64,000 nucleotides of DNA. Source: Paradesertivirga sp966210515. GTDB taxonomy: Bacteria > Bacteroidota > Bacteroidia > Sphingobacteriales > Sphingobacteriaceae. Positions 8,236 to 17,326 of this stretch are shown here, piece after piece. The notes under the pieces are model-generated. The model made no database searches. It was not told the origin of the DNA and saw only the letters and a program-made list of their open reading frames with translations. The stretch is taken from contig CBIHLM010000005.1 of the NCBI GenBank assembly GCA_966210515.1, forward strand, positions 1 through 64,000. The letters run 5' to 3'. The position numbers were made by a program, and so were the translations under genes. Within the stretch, counting starts at the first letter, position 1. Each line of letters begins with the position of its first letter.

Positions 8236-8790
8236 TTAGCTGGGTTCGTAAGAAAGAAGAACCACTCCGCTTTTCAATGTACGAGTGCCGGTTAGTTTGA
8301 GATCCAGCTGATTTCTGATGTTTTTGAATAATGGTGTTCCCTTTCCGATTGCGACAGGATCAATCATAATCTGGTATGCATCAATTAAGCCTGCATCCGC
8401 AAATTGACCTGCAATACTTCCGCTTCCTAAAATCGTCATGTCTTTTCCCTCAGATTGTTTTAAGCGTTGTATCTTTTCAATAATATTTTCATTAATTATT
8501 CTGGTATTCTTCCAGGTGACCTCTTTCAGCGTGTTTGAAAAGACAATTTTTTCAGCTTTATTCATCCCTTCAGCAACCAGCGGAAAATTCTCATAAGCCA
8601 TCGGCGAAGGCCAAAAATTTGCCATCATTTCGAAGGTAGTACGGCCGAAGAGCAGCATGTTTTCGGACTTAAGGCTTTCGGATGAAAACTCGCCTTCCTC
8701 CTGGCCATGTTTATGCCAGCTGATATCTTCATTTAACCCTTTGTAATAGCCGTTAAGAGTTATGAATTGAAAGCTTGTAATTTTTCTCAT
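8236..8790 (-). CDS. Dihydrofolate reductase family protein (RibD C-terminal-like)
   Basis: A 184-residue protein of the RibD C-terminal/DHFR-like family. The start RKITSFQFITLNGYYKG and the internal MLLFGRTTFEMMANFWPS (NADPH-binding region), followed by VFSNTLKEVTWKNTRII and the glycine-rich MTILGSGSIAGQFADAGLIDAYQIMIDPVAIGKG, are diagnostic. Members are NADPH-dependent reductases, mostly of unknown substrate; it is unlikely to be the essential folate enzyme. It is 48 bp upstream of the NTF2-like gene on the same strand. Confidence 0.85.
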   Translation of the reverse strand: MRKITSFQFITLNGYYKGLNEDISWHKHGQEEGEFSSESLKSENMLLFGRTTFEMMANFWPSPMAYENFPLVAEGMNKAEKIVFSNTLKEVTWKNTRIINENIIEKIQRLKQSEGKDMTILGSGSIAGQFADAGLIDAYQIMIDPVAIGKGTPLFKNIRNQLDLKLTGTRTLKSGVVLLSYEPS

Positions 8791-9121
8791 TTCGGTTTTA
8801 TTTATCTGTACACAAATTTACCCGCTGAAAAAGTTTATGTGAGGGTGTAATGCTGACATTTTTAAGGGGCAATCGCGGCTTTGATTTCTAACCAGAAGCG
8901 GGGCTTTGAACGCTGTTTTTGAACCCGCGGATAAAGGTGGCGGTGCTAGCCTGACGACGGTTTTGATATTTTCATACCATTCGGGTGCATTCTCATGTCC
9001 CTCACCTGAAAACAAATTTGTGAGGAAATGATTAAGAACTAACACATATTTTAGGATTATTTTATCAGCACTTTTAATGTTATTTTCGCAGGCCGATTAT
9101 CAATAAAATTTTATCATCAAT
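8791..9121. other. Intergenic region between divergent genes
   Basis: This 331-bp gap separates the leftward reductase gene from the rightward lipoprotein gene. A leftward open frame at 8818-9045 (75 codons) has no family resemblance, signal or start context and is left out. Near the rightward gene lies a perfect 12-bp palindrome, ATAAAATTTTAT (about 9103-9114), close to the start codon. Nothing else is evident. Confidence 0.5.
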
Positions 9122-10093
9122 ATGAATCTGAAAAAATCTATAAATCTGAACTTCCTTTTTTTAATAACTACAGTCTTATTTTTATCCTCATGTAGTCCAC
9201 TCGTATCTCAAAAAGCAGATTACGCTAAAACAAGAAAACTTTTATTACGGGACGAGGGTTTGTCGCAATTATCCTATGTGGATATTTCTAATCCAGCAAA
9301 AAACTGGTACGTGCCAGTTCCGGCTGGTCGCGATATTCAGTTAGTAGGGCAGGGCCGTGTGTTAATAGGAACAGGGAACGGATATGAAGAACGCGAAATT
9401 TCAACTGGTGCCAAGGTGTTTGAAATGACATCGTTCCCCGGTACGCAAACTGCCCGGAGGTTGCGTAATGGTAATACACTTTTGGCGGGAGCAAACTGGC
9501 AAAACAAGCAGGGAATTGCATTGGTAGAAATTAATGAAGGTGGTTCTGTTTTGCGTACAATTGTTTATCCGGGCTTTTCTTACGTTCGTTGTATTCGCGA
9601 AACAGTAAAAGGCACTTTTATCGTAACGGCTGATGATCTGGTTTTTGAAGGCGATTCCAACGGAACTATAGTTTGGAAAGCCGAAGTTGCTGGTCCGCCA
9701 GAAAAACCACACGTGTGGCAGGCCGTACGTTTAGGTAACGGGCAAACCATTGCAAGTACGGGATATGCCAAGAATTTTCAGGTGTATGATTCTGCTGGCA
9801 AATTGATTAAAACTATTACAGGTCCCGCAGACGTAAATCCCAATTTTTACGCTGGTTTCCAGGTTTTATCAAACGGAAATTATGTTGTTACAAATTGGCA
9901 GGGACACGGACCTAAGTTCGGCGCCAGTGGTACCCAGGTTTTGGAGTATAATCCTGGGGGGGAATTAGTTTGGTCCTGGAAACAGGATGCTGAAAAGTTC
10001 TCTTCCTTACAGGGAATTATCGTACTGGATGGTCTGAATGTAAATGAATTGCACGTGGAGAATGCCCGGGGGGCATTAGAACCGGCAAAATAA
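9122..10093 (+). CDS. Beta-propeller lipoprotein of unknown function
   Basis: A 323-residue lipoprotein: signal FLFLITTVLFLSSCS places the lipidated cysteine at about residue 24. The remainder is a run of short repeats rich in G, N and aromatic residues (GRVLIGTGNGYEE, GNTLLAGANWQNK, GQTIASTGYAKNF, NGNYVVTNWQGHG), the pattern of a PQQ/WD-like beta-propeller facing the periplasm or cell surface. Arylsulfotransferase-like and BamB-like propellers look similar, but no catalytic residues can be picked out and function remains unknown. It is monocistronic, with convergent L,D-transpeptidase downstream. Confidence 0.75.
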   Translation: MNLKKSINLNFLFLITTVLFLSSCSPLVSQKADYAKTRKLLLRDEGLSQLSYVDISNPAKNWYVPVPAGRDIQLVGQGRVLIGTGNGYEEREISTGAKVFEMTSFPGTQTARRLRNGNTLLAGANWQNKQGIALVEINEGGSVLRTIVYPGFSYVRCIRETVKGTFIVTADDLVFEGDSNGTIVWKAEVAGPPEKPHVWQAVRLGNGQTIASTGYAKNFQVYDSAGKLIKTITGPADVNPNFYAGFQVLSNGNYVVTNWQGHGPKFGASGTQVLEYNPGGELVWSWKQDAEKFSSLQGIIVLDGLNVNELHVENARGALEPAK

Positions 10094-10122
10094 CGTGAAG
10101 GGATTTTTCGATGAATTGTCTG

Positions 10123-10163
10123 CTAACGCTTTCACTTCTTCTGCAAAGAAGCGAAAGCGTTAG
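10123..10163. terminator. Strong intergenic hairpin between convergent genes
   Basis: CTAACGCTTTC (10123-10133) pairs perfectly with GAAAGCGTTAG (10153-10163). After one A/C mismatch the stem continues with CTTCTT/AAGAAG around a five-base loop. It sits between the stops of two convergent genes, where a shared terminator would be expected, but neither side has a clear T-run, so the role as an intrinsic terminator is uncertain. Confidence 0.5.
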
Positions 10164-10181
10164 TCAAACACTAAAGGATGA

Positions 10182-11303
10182 TTATTCATCAAAAGATATC
10201 ATCCTTTTATCTCGTCCGTAAATATCGTCTCTAAAATGAATATTCCCCGATCCATCGACCCAGGCTGTATAATAGCTTATGGAAATGGGTACCGGTTGAT
10301 TGAGTGTTACATAGCGTTCTTTTCTAGAATTCATCGCGCTTTGGATAGCGGCATCGGTCCATTTCGGATCATCTTTCAACAGGAGCTTAGCAAGTTCAAA
10401 TGGTTGGCTTAAGCGAATGCATCCGTGACTAAAAGCCCTGGTTCTTTTTTCGAAAAGAGATTTCACAGGCGTATCGTGAAAATATATATTGTATTTATTG
10501 GGGAACAGGAACTTGACTTTTCCCAGTGCATTTTTAGGACCCGGTAGCTGCCGGATATCAGGCAAGCCGTTCTTTGTTCCAATAACTTCCATATTGTGTA
10601 TTTTCAAATACCTTGGGTTTTTCTTCATCGCCGGTAAAATTTCATTCCTAACTATACTTTCAGGTATGTTCCAATATGGGCTAAACACAACCTGTTCGAG
10701 CTGATCCGAGAAAACTACTGTCGGGTTACTTGTTTTACCCACAACAATGTCCATTGAAAGCACTTCACGGTTTCCTTCATACACATGAAGTTTGTATTCA
10801 GGAATATTTGCGACAATGTGCGTTCCGGGGTTTTCCTGCCCTTCTTTCAATACTCTTTCCATATTCAGCCGCAGCTGACTAATCCGTGTTTCTAAAGGTA
10901 TATTTAATTGTTTAACCAGGCTCGCATTAATAATTCCGGTTTCTTCAAGGCCATGGCGAAATTGAAATTTCTTTACTGCTGTTTCTAATTTTTGGTTAAA
11001 CAGTTCAGAGTCCTCGTTTCCACGGAAGTCTCCGAGGAGATCCAAACGCTGTTTTATTTCTTTAATTACCGGTGCCTTATCATTCAATTTATATGTGGTT
11101 TTTGCGCTTAATGAGATAGTAGGCCACGGCTCGGTTTTCAATTTTTCGTAACGCTCTACTGCTTTTTCAAGATGTCGATACTGCTCGTTTATGGAATCTT
11201 TTGTTTGCAGATTATTGACTGAGCTCCTGATGTCGGAGAGTTTTTCTCCCGCCGAAGCGGTTATTGAAGTATATAATATAAGGCTGATAATGAGGCTTTT
11301 CAT
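10182..11303 (-). CDS. L,D-transpeptidase with peptidoglycan-binding domain (YcbB-like)
   Basis: A 373-residue exported protein with a signal peptide ending near residue 18 (TASAGE). Residues about 70-135 form a PG_binding_1 domain (IKEIKQRLDLLGDF, AVKKFQFRHGLEETGII). Residues 160-330 form the YkuD catalytic domain with His276 (YFHDTP) and the catalytic Cys295 in SHGCIRL. Such enzymes form 3-3 peptide cross-links in the cell wall or attach proteins to it. It is shorter than E. coli YcbB (LdtD) and lacks most of its N-terminal scaffold, as is common in Bacteroidetes. Single gene, converging with the beta-propeller lipoprotein. Confidence 0.9.
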   Translation of the reverse strand: MKSLIISLILYTSITASAGEKLSDIRSSVNNLQTKDSINEQYRHLEKAVERYEKLKTEPWPTISLSAKTTYKLNDKAPVIKEIKQRLDLLGDFRGNEDSELFNQKLETAVKKFQFRHGLEETGIINASLVKQLNIPLETRISQLRLNMERVLKEGQENPGTHIVANIPEYKLHVYEGNREVLSMDIVVGKTSNPTVVFSDQLEQVVFSPYWNIPESIVRNEILPAMKKNPRYLKIHNMEVIGTKNGLPDIRQLPGPKNALGKVKFLFPNKYNIYFHDTPVKSLFEKRTRAFSHGCIRLSQPFELAKLLLKDDPKWTDAAIQSAMNSRKERYVTLNQPVPISISYYTAWVDGSGNIHFRDDIYGRDKRMISFDE

Positions 11304-11558
11304 ATGCTTGTTTTAAGTGTGTGTATTGTATGTGTAATTATCGCAATTTTTAAGCCAATAGGATACAATCGGCATATTTTAAGAATAAAAGAGAATCTTT
11401 TTTTTAATTTTATTTCAGAATATTTGGGCAATACCAACGTTCATAAATCAAGAAAGTCGCCTATATCCGGGGCTTCTGATTAAAGAAAAGGGAAGATTAT
11501 TGTAACCAATAGCGTCGTATTAAGTACAAGGATGTTTATTAACGTTTAACTCAAGGGA

Positions 11559-13391
11559 ATGGTGAAGGGGAATTTTAAGAATAAAAGGATAAGATTTCAT
11601 AATCTTTATTACACAATTATTTTACTGGTTTTAGTATTCGGTGGTTTCGATAATCGTGTTAATGAAAAAGAAATATTAGCCCAGCTTCAAACACTGAAGG
11701 ACTATCAGCGGTCTACCGTATTGCTGAACAATCACTTGCAATCCGTTCCTTTTAAAGATCTGGCATATCGCCGAATCGCCAGCATCAACACGGGAGTTTC
11801 AAATCCTGCTGAGTTTGATAGCATGTTACGGAATTACAGTGCGATTACGAGCTTTAATTTCGAGAACCTGTCTCAGAACGCCCTTCTCGGCTTTACTACT
11901 CTTATTCTTCAGGTGAATCCTGAAACCTTATTTAATCCCCTAGTATTTGATTTTATACAACAAGCACAACAAACCAAAGAAGTAATTATCGCTGGTTTCG
12001 GTAATACCACAGCCCTGCAACGTTTAGATGCTTTTAACATGCCGGTAATTTGGAATCCTGAACAATCGGCGTACTCTGCAACATATACTGCTCAGGTTAT
12101 TTTCGGAGGTATCGCGGCCGAAGGTCGCCTAGCGCAAACTGTTAGTCCGAAGTACCAGGCGGGCGCTGGATATTTCACTCAGAAAACCCGTCTTAAATAC
12201 TCTTTACCCGAAGAGGTTGGAGTTCGGTCTGCCAGGCTTGCACGAATTGACGATATCGTTGAAGAGGCAATTCGCGAGCACGCTACACCAAGTGCGGTTG
12301 TCATGGTGGTAAAAGACGGTAACGTAATTTTTAATAAAGCCTATGGATCTCATACCTACGGTGGCGATAATCCAACACAGGTAAACGATATCTATGATCT
12401 GGCTTCGGTAACCAAGGTTGCTGCGACTACAATCGCTACGATGAAGTTGTATGAGCAGGAAAAAATTAATCTCGATGCAGGTTTAGGGACTTATCTGGCT
12501 GATGCAAGAAACACCAATAAAAACGGTATCCCCGTGAGGGATGTGTTGCTGCACCAGGCAGGTTTTGTGAATCTTGATTTCTTTAGCGGATTGCGTTCGG
12601 CAGATCATACCAGCGATTCTTCTTTCTTTTATCCTGTAAAAGCCGCAGATGATTATTTTATCCGCAGAAATTACTATGAAGAAGTTATGTGGCCCAAAAT
12701 GCTTCGCACACCACTGCCGACACGCGGTAAATATGTTTATAGTGATATAAGCATGTATGTGATGAAAGAAGTTATTGAGCGTCAGGCTCATAAACCACTT
12801 GATAAATTTGTACTTGACGAATTTTATAAGCCATTAGGAATGCGTACAGCGGGCTTTAACCCTCGCAGACGATTCGAGAAAGACCAGATAGTACCTACCG
12901 AAAGAGATACTTATTTCCGTAAAACACTGTTACATGGGTATGTACATGATAGCGGCGCTTCTATGGTGGACGGTATCGCCGGTCATGCCGGATTGTTTGC
13001 CAGCGCCAACGATTTGGCCATTTTAAACCAGATGCTGTTAAACGGCGGAACATATGGCGGGGTGCAATACTTCAAACCTGAGACCGTAGAGCTGTTTACT
13101 GCCCGCCAGTCGGGTGTTAGTCGACGTGGATTGGGTTTTGACCGTGCCGAAGCAGGTGGTGGTTATCCCTGCAGACTTGCGTCATCGGCTACGTATGGTC
13201 ATACCGGCTATACCGGAACAGCTGTATGGACAGATCCGAAAGAAAACTTAGTGTACATATTCTTATCAAACCGCGTGTATCCATCAGCAAGTACTAAATT
13301 AAATTCTTTAAGAATTCGTCCGAGAATTCAGGATGCAATTTATGCTGCAATAGCTGAAGGTGACAGAGGTTTTGTTGCTGCATCGAACTAG
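11559..13391 (+). CDS. Serine beta-lactamase-like hydrolase with GH3 C-terminal remnant
   Basis: A 610-residue protein. After a hydrophobic N-terminal segment (residues 17-29), residues about 110-225 match the end of a GH3 C-terminal domain (VIIAGFGNTTALQRL, then FGGIAAEGRLAQTVS and the linker RLKYSLPEEVG). Residues 230-600 form a class C beta-lactamase/DD-peptidase-like domain with the catalytic SVTK (SxxK), YSD in place of YxN, and HTGYTG. Bacteroidetes commonly encode a GH3-beta-lactamase fusion of about 1000 residues; here the GH3 catalytic barrel is missing. No GH3 coding sequence is found in the 255 bp upstream, so this is a domain-deleted form, not a frameshift at this locus. Confidence 0.8.
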   Translation: MVKGNFKNKRIRFHNLYYTIILLVLVFGGFDNRVNEKEILAQLQTLKDYQRSTVLLNNHLQSVPFKDLAYRRIASINTGVSNPAEFDSMLRNYSAITSFNFENLSQNALLGFTTLILQVNPETLFNPLVFDFIQQAQQTKEVIIAGFGNTTALQRLDAFNMPVIWNPEQSAYSATYTAQVIFGGIAAEGRLAQTVSPKYQAGAGYFTQKTRLKYSLPEEVGVRSARLARIDDIVEEAIREHATPSAVVMVVKDGNVIFNKAYGSHTYGGDNPTQVNDIYDLASVTKVAATTIATMKLYEQEKINLDAGLGTYLADARNTNKNGIPVRDVLLHQAGFVNLDFFSGLRSADHTSDSSFFYPVKAADDYFIRRNYYEEVMWPKMLRTPLPTRGKYVYSDISMYVMKEVIERQAHKPLDKFVLDEFYKPLGMRTAGFNPRRRFEKDQIVPTERDTYFRKTLLHGYVHDSGASMVDGIAGHAGLFASANDLAILNQMLLNGGTYGGVQYFKPETVELFTARQSGVSRRGLGFDRAEAGGGYPCRLASSATYGHTGYTGTAVWTDPKENLVYIFLSNRVYPSASTKLNSLRIRPRIQDAIYAAIAEGDRGFVAASN

Positions 13392-13572
13392 AATGATATC
13401 TGGCGTTTGCATCGATCGCAGAGCTTTTTTTTAAAACGCGATCACTGCATCGATTATTTCTTTTCCCACTATTTTTAACCGATTCATCCTTTTAACCCCG
13501 CTTCAGGGTAGGTGATAACTTTCGCGGAAACAATTTTCTTTGAATACCATTAAACTCTAATAAATTAGGTTT

Positions 13573-14499
13573 ATGGTATCGACACAAAGGAAAAAAAGAA
13601 TAGTAGTAATTGGGGTAGGAGCAGTGGGATCAACAACCGCGTACACGTTGCTTTTGCGGAACAGGATGGACGAATTGGTGTTGATCGACGCCAACAAGGA
13701 GAAAGCCATAGGAGATGCGCTCGATATGAATCATGGCTTGCCATTTTTAAGTCGGACAAAAGTTTGGGCAGGAGATTATTCTGACTGTGCCGATGCCGAT
13801 ATTATAATAATTACAGCAGGCGCGGCGCAAAAGCCCGGCGAATCTCGCATAGATTTCTTAAAGCGTAATGTTTCCATCTACGAAAGTATTACAGACGAAA
13901 TATTAAAGTACAACAAAGATGGGATTTTGCTTATTGCATCTAACCCTGTGGATGTGATGAGTTATTTCACCTGGAAAAAATCGGGCTGGCCGGTTAATAG
14001 GGTAATAGGTTCGGGTACTTTACTAGACAGTGCTCGTTTTCGTTACCTGATCGGACAGAAACTGCATATTGATCCCCGAAGTGTGCACGCGCATATAATT
14101 GGCGAACATGGTGATTCTGAACTTCCCTTGTGGAGCCTGGCAAATATCGCCGGAACTGACCTTACTTTGTCTGTTGAGGATAAGGAGGAGGTATTCGAAA
14201 ATACTAAGAATGCTGCATATCAAATTATTAAAGCAAAAGGCGCCACCTATTATGCCATAGCGCTGGCTTTAGACAGAATCTGCACGGCAATTTTGGATAA
14301 CGAGTCTGCCGTATTGAATGTTTCCACCCTGTTAAATAACTACCATGGAGTTTCTGATGTATACCTAGGTGTACCATGCATTGTGGATGAAACTGGAATA
14401 AGAGAGGTGTTGCCATTGATCATTAATGAAAAAGAAAAGGAAATGTTGCAATCCTCCGCCAAGAAGCTGAGGGAGATAATTCAATCTATTACCATGTAA
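13573..14499 (+). CDS. ldh: L-lactate dehydrogenase
   Basis: A 308-residue NAD-dependent dehydrogenase of the LDH/MDH family that interconverts pyruvate and L-lactate. The nucleotide-binding motif is GVGAVGSTTAY (residues 14-24), with the acidic NAD ribose ligand in LIDANKEK. Gln86 in AGAAQKPGESR is the substrate-specificity position; malate dehydrogenases have Arg there. Arg91 and Arg157 and the catalytic His179 in GEHGDSE are present. Length is normal. It appears to be a single gene and supports fermentative growth at low oxygen. Confidence 0.92.
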   Translation: MVSTQRKKRIVVIGVGAVGSTTAYTLLLRNRMDELVLIDANKEKAIGDALDMNHGLPFLSRTKVWAGDYSDCADADIIIITAGAAQKPGESRIDFLKRNVSIYESITDEILKYNKDGILLIASNPVDVMSYFTWKKSGWPVNRVIGSGTLLDSARFRYLIGQKLHIDPRSVHAHIIGEHGDSELPLWSLANIAGTDLTLSVEDKEEVFENTKNAAYQIIKAKGATYYAIALALDRICTAILDNESAVLNVSTLLNNYHGVSDVYLGVPCIVDETGIREVLPLIINEKEKEMLQSSAKKLREIIQSITM

Positions 14500-14704
14500 C
14501 CGGATTTGTAAAAAAGAGGTAAGAATGATCCTGAAATCACACGAAGTGATTTGCGAATACCGACGGTTGACCATAGCTGCAGGGTGTGTGTTGTTGGATA
14601 AAATCAATTGATAATCTGATGTGGTTCATAGCTGTTTTGGGAGAGAATTATTAAAATTCTATTGAAACCCCAAGATCACTTATTCGTATGCACTATTCCG
14701 GATC

Positions 14705-15958
14705 ATGGTAAATAAGCCCTACAGAATTGTAATTCTTTATCTATTAATCAGCTTAACGTGGATATTGTTGAGTGATCGTCTGGTTCAGTTTCTGACATCA
14801 GTGACGGGCGTTCAGGATTTAATGCTGCAAACATTTAAAGGAACATTTTTTGTGCTGGTAACTGCGGGGTTGCTTTACCTTGCAATAAAGAAACAGCAGA
14901 AAGCTTTGGTGGATTTCGGAGAGCAATATAAAAGTCTGTTTTATTCTAATCCCAATCCCTTCTGGATTTATGACTATCACACATTAAGGTTTCTTGAAGT
15001 AAATGAAGCTGCTATCCGGACATACGGCTATACACAAGACGAGTTTAAAAAAATGACTATTCTGGATATCCGCCCCGAAGAGGATCATCAGCGGGTAAGA
15101 GAATTTATATCCAGGATTTCGGATAAATCCTTCCTTTCAGGGAATTGGACCCACTTCGGAAAAAACGGAAACGGTTTTACCGTTTCCGTTATGGCACATA
15201 AATTAAAGTTTAATAATCGGGATTGTGTTGTAGTTATTGCTCAGGATGTAACATTAAAACTTCAGCAGGAAGAAAAGCTTAAAATGTTATACAAAGTGGA
15301 GCGGGAATTGAGGGAGGAGCTGGAGAAAAACATGATACTGGTAAAGCAGTCTTCGGATTCGAATCAAAGACTCGCTGAGGTCGTAGACCGGATTAATAAC
15401 ATGGTTGTGATTAGTGATCCTGCCGGAATTATTATGTGGGTAAATCAGGCTTTCCTGGATTTTACCGGTTATAGCTTTAATGAAGTCATAGGAAGAGATT
15501 GTAGTTTTCTTCATGGTCCGAATACCGACCCTGAAGTACGGATGAAAATAGTGGAATCTATCCCCAATAATAACTTTTCACGTTTCGAAATTATAAATTA
15601 TACAAAATCTGGTAAGGAATATTGGGTGGAGCTAAATATTTCTGCTATTTATAATGATGAAAACCAGGCGGTTCGGTTTATTTCTATACAGAATATTATA
15701 ACCGAAAGGAAGCTAAGAGAGAAAAAAATCAGGGAACAAAATGAAATATTAAGGAAGCACTCCTGGACGAATTCTCATGCCATTAGAAAGCCTTTAGCTT
15801 CAATTCTCAGTCTGTTGTTTTTAAGCAGGGAAATGAAAGGAATTGCAGAAATTAAAGAAGTTCATTCTCTTATTGAAACATGTGCAGTGGAGCTCGATGA
15901 AATAATTAAAGGTGTTGGTAAGGAAATTAATGATTTTGAAAAGGAAGAATATTTATAA
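14705..15958 (+). CDS. Membrane PAS-domain sensor lacking a kinase ATPase domain
   Basis: A 417-residue protein. Two N-terminal membrane helices (about residues 6-26 and 43-63) are followed by two PAS domains (about 75-195 and 230-340), the second LOV-like in wording (GRDCSFLHGPNTDPEVRMKI). The GRDCSFLHG segment resembles GxNCRFLQ, whose Cys binds flavin in LOV domains; here the cysteine is kept as NCR to DCS. The last 70 residues contain a HisKA-like helix with SHAIRKPLASIL, but the HATPase_c domain is absent. It could be a light or redox sensor that acts through another kinase; this is inference. Confidence 0.75.
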   Translation: MVNKPYRIVILYLLISLTWILLSDRLVQFLTSVTGVQDLMLQTFKGTFFVLVTAGLLYLAIKKQQKALVDFGEQYKSLFYSNPNPFWIYDYHTLRFLEVNEAAIRTYGYTQDEFKKMTILDIRPEEDHQRVREFISRISDKSFLSGNWTHFGKNGNGFTVSVMAHKLKFNNRDCVVVIAQDVTLKLQQEEKLKMLYKVERELREELEKNMILVKQSSDSNQRLAEVVDRINNMVVISDPAGIIMWVNQAFLDFTGYSFNEVIGRDCSFLHGPNTDPEVRMKIVESIPNNNFSRFEIINYTKSGKEYWVELNISAIYNDENQAVRFISIQNIITERKLREKKIREQNEILRKHSWTNSHAIRKPLASILSLLFLSREMKGIAEIKEVHSLIETCAVELDEIIKGVGKEINDFEKEEYL

Positions 15959-16004
15959 TCTTAACCGATTCTCAAGGATAAAAAATAAACAGGGAAAATT
16001 TAAA

Positions 16005-17207
16005 TTAATCGAGCGCCCTTATTTTAGCCGCCAGAAAACTAACCAATAAGCCACAGCACCCGATTAACGCATACGAGTAACGTAGGTTAAATAGCGCGGA
16101 AATATATCCAATCAACGGTGGACCCATCAAAAACCCCAAATAACTAACACTGGATACCATCGCGATCGCCATTCCGGGCGAGACTTTCTTATTTTTTCCG
16201 GCAACGCTGTAAACTGTCGGAACGATGCTTGATACGCCTAAACCCACCAACATAAATCCTATTGTCGCCGGGATAATATAGGGGAATATTACGGATATAA
16301 ACATACCTGTAAATATTATGACTCCGCTAAGCTGGATGGAACGTTTGCGGCCCAGTTTTAAAATCAGCGAATCGCCTAAAAATCTTCCCAAAGCCATCAT
16401 CACCATAAATGAGGCATAGCCTAAAACCACCAGGGATGCCGGTGCCTTCACAATTTGCTTAAAATATACACCGCTCCAATCGAACATAGCGCCTTCGGCT
16501 GCCATGCTGCAAAAGCCGATAATGCCTAATTGTAGTAAAACCCCCTCGGGTTTGATAAAAAAGGCAGGCTTTGATCCTGCACCGGTGCCTTTACCGGGCA
16601 CCAGATATTTATGGTTTAGCAAAACATTCGACCAGATCAAAAAAGCTGTGAACCAAAAATGCACATAGGGAGAAATATTCAGATTCATCATTACCAAACC
16701 CATCAACGCCCCTGTAAAACCTGCAATACTCCAGGCACCATGAAAGGAGGTCATGATGGGTTTGGTAAAAAGCTTCTCTGCCTCTACGCCCTGGGTATTT
16801 ACGGCGATGTTGCACATATTGCCCACCACTCCAAACAGAAATAAAAAGACAGCTAAATGCCACGGAGCCGTTGCTAAGCCAAGGTTTGTTAAAGCTAAAA
16901 CGTATAATGGTGCCGTAATGGTCAATATAATCCGACTTCCGAAGCGGGTAACCAATCTGCCCGAAATGGGCATAGTGAAAAGCTGTCCCAATGGTAAGGC
17001 TAATAATATACTTCCAAGCAAGGCATCAGAAAGATGGAGGTTCTGTTTTATATCTGGAATGCGGCTGGCCCACGACGCAAAACTTATTCCCTGACCGAAG
17101 TAAAATAAAGAGACTGCCAGGCGAATTCGATTGGGACTTATGATTGGGGCACTCGAACTGATGACCGAGGTGTTTGCAGGTGAGGGGGGTGTTTTACCGA
17201 ATTCCAA
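16005..17207 (-). CDS. MFS transporter
   Basis: A 400-residue inner-membrane protein with about twelve hydrophobic segments, of the major facilitator superfamily, YbjJ-like group. Helix 1 is VSLFYFGQGISFASWASRIPDIK, typical of this group, and the loop 2-3 motif is GRLVTRFGSR. A central polar loop (GTGAGSKPAF) separates the two six-helix halves. Substrate cannot be read from sequence; sugar-permease-like and drug-type relatives are both known. Monocistronic, with its stop close to that of the PAS sensor (convergent). Confidence 0.88.
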   Translation of the reverse strand: MEFGKTPPSPANTSVISSSAPIISPNRIRLAVSLFYFGQGISFASWASRIPDIKQNLHLSDALLGSILLALPLGQLFTMPISGRLVTRFGSRIILTITAPLYVLALTNLGLATAPWHLAVFLFLFGVVGNMCNIAVNTQGVEAEKLFTKPIMTSFHGAWSIAGFTGALMGLVMMNLNISPYVHFWFTAFLIWSNVLLNHKYLVPGKGTGAGSKPAFFIKPEGVLLQLGIIGFCSMAAEGAMFDWSGVYFKQIVKAPASLVVLGYASFMVMMALGRFLGDSLILKLGRKRSIQLSGVIIFTGMFISVIFPYIIPATIGFMLVGLGVSSIVPTVYSVAGKNKKVSPGMAIAMVSSVSYLGFLMGPPLIGYISALFNLRYSYALIGCCGLLVSFLAAKIRALD

Positions 17208-17326
17208 GATATGAGCAAAATTTAGGGCACAAAGTTCCTTAATTTCATCTTAAGATATTTAAGTAGATTATTTTTTTACTGTACGGTGTTAAATTCGAAA
17301 CAGACGATGGACACCTGTCAGGTTTA

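Noticed and set aside
8818..9045. Leftward 75-codon open frame
   Set aside because: No family pattern, signal or promoter; the wording is low-complexity and it fills a divergent intergenic gap.
11304..11558. A frameshifted GH3 catalytic domain upstream of the serine hydrolase
   Set aside because: Only 255 bp of AT-rich sequence is present before a leftward gene, with no GH3 motif in any frame.
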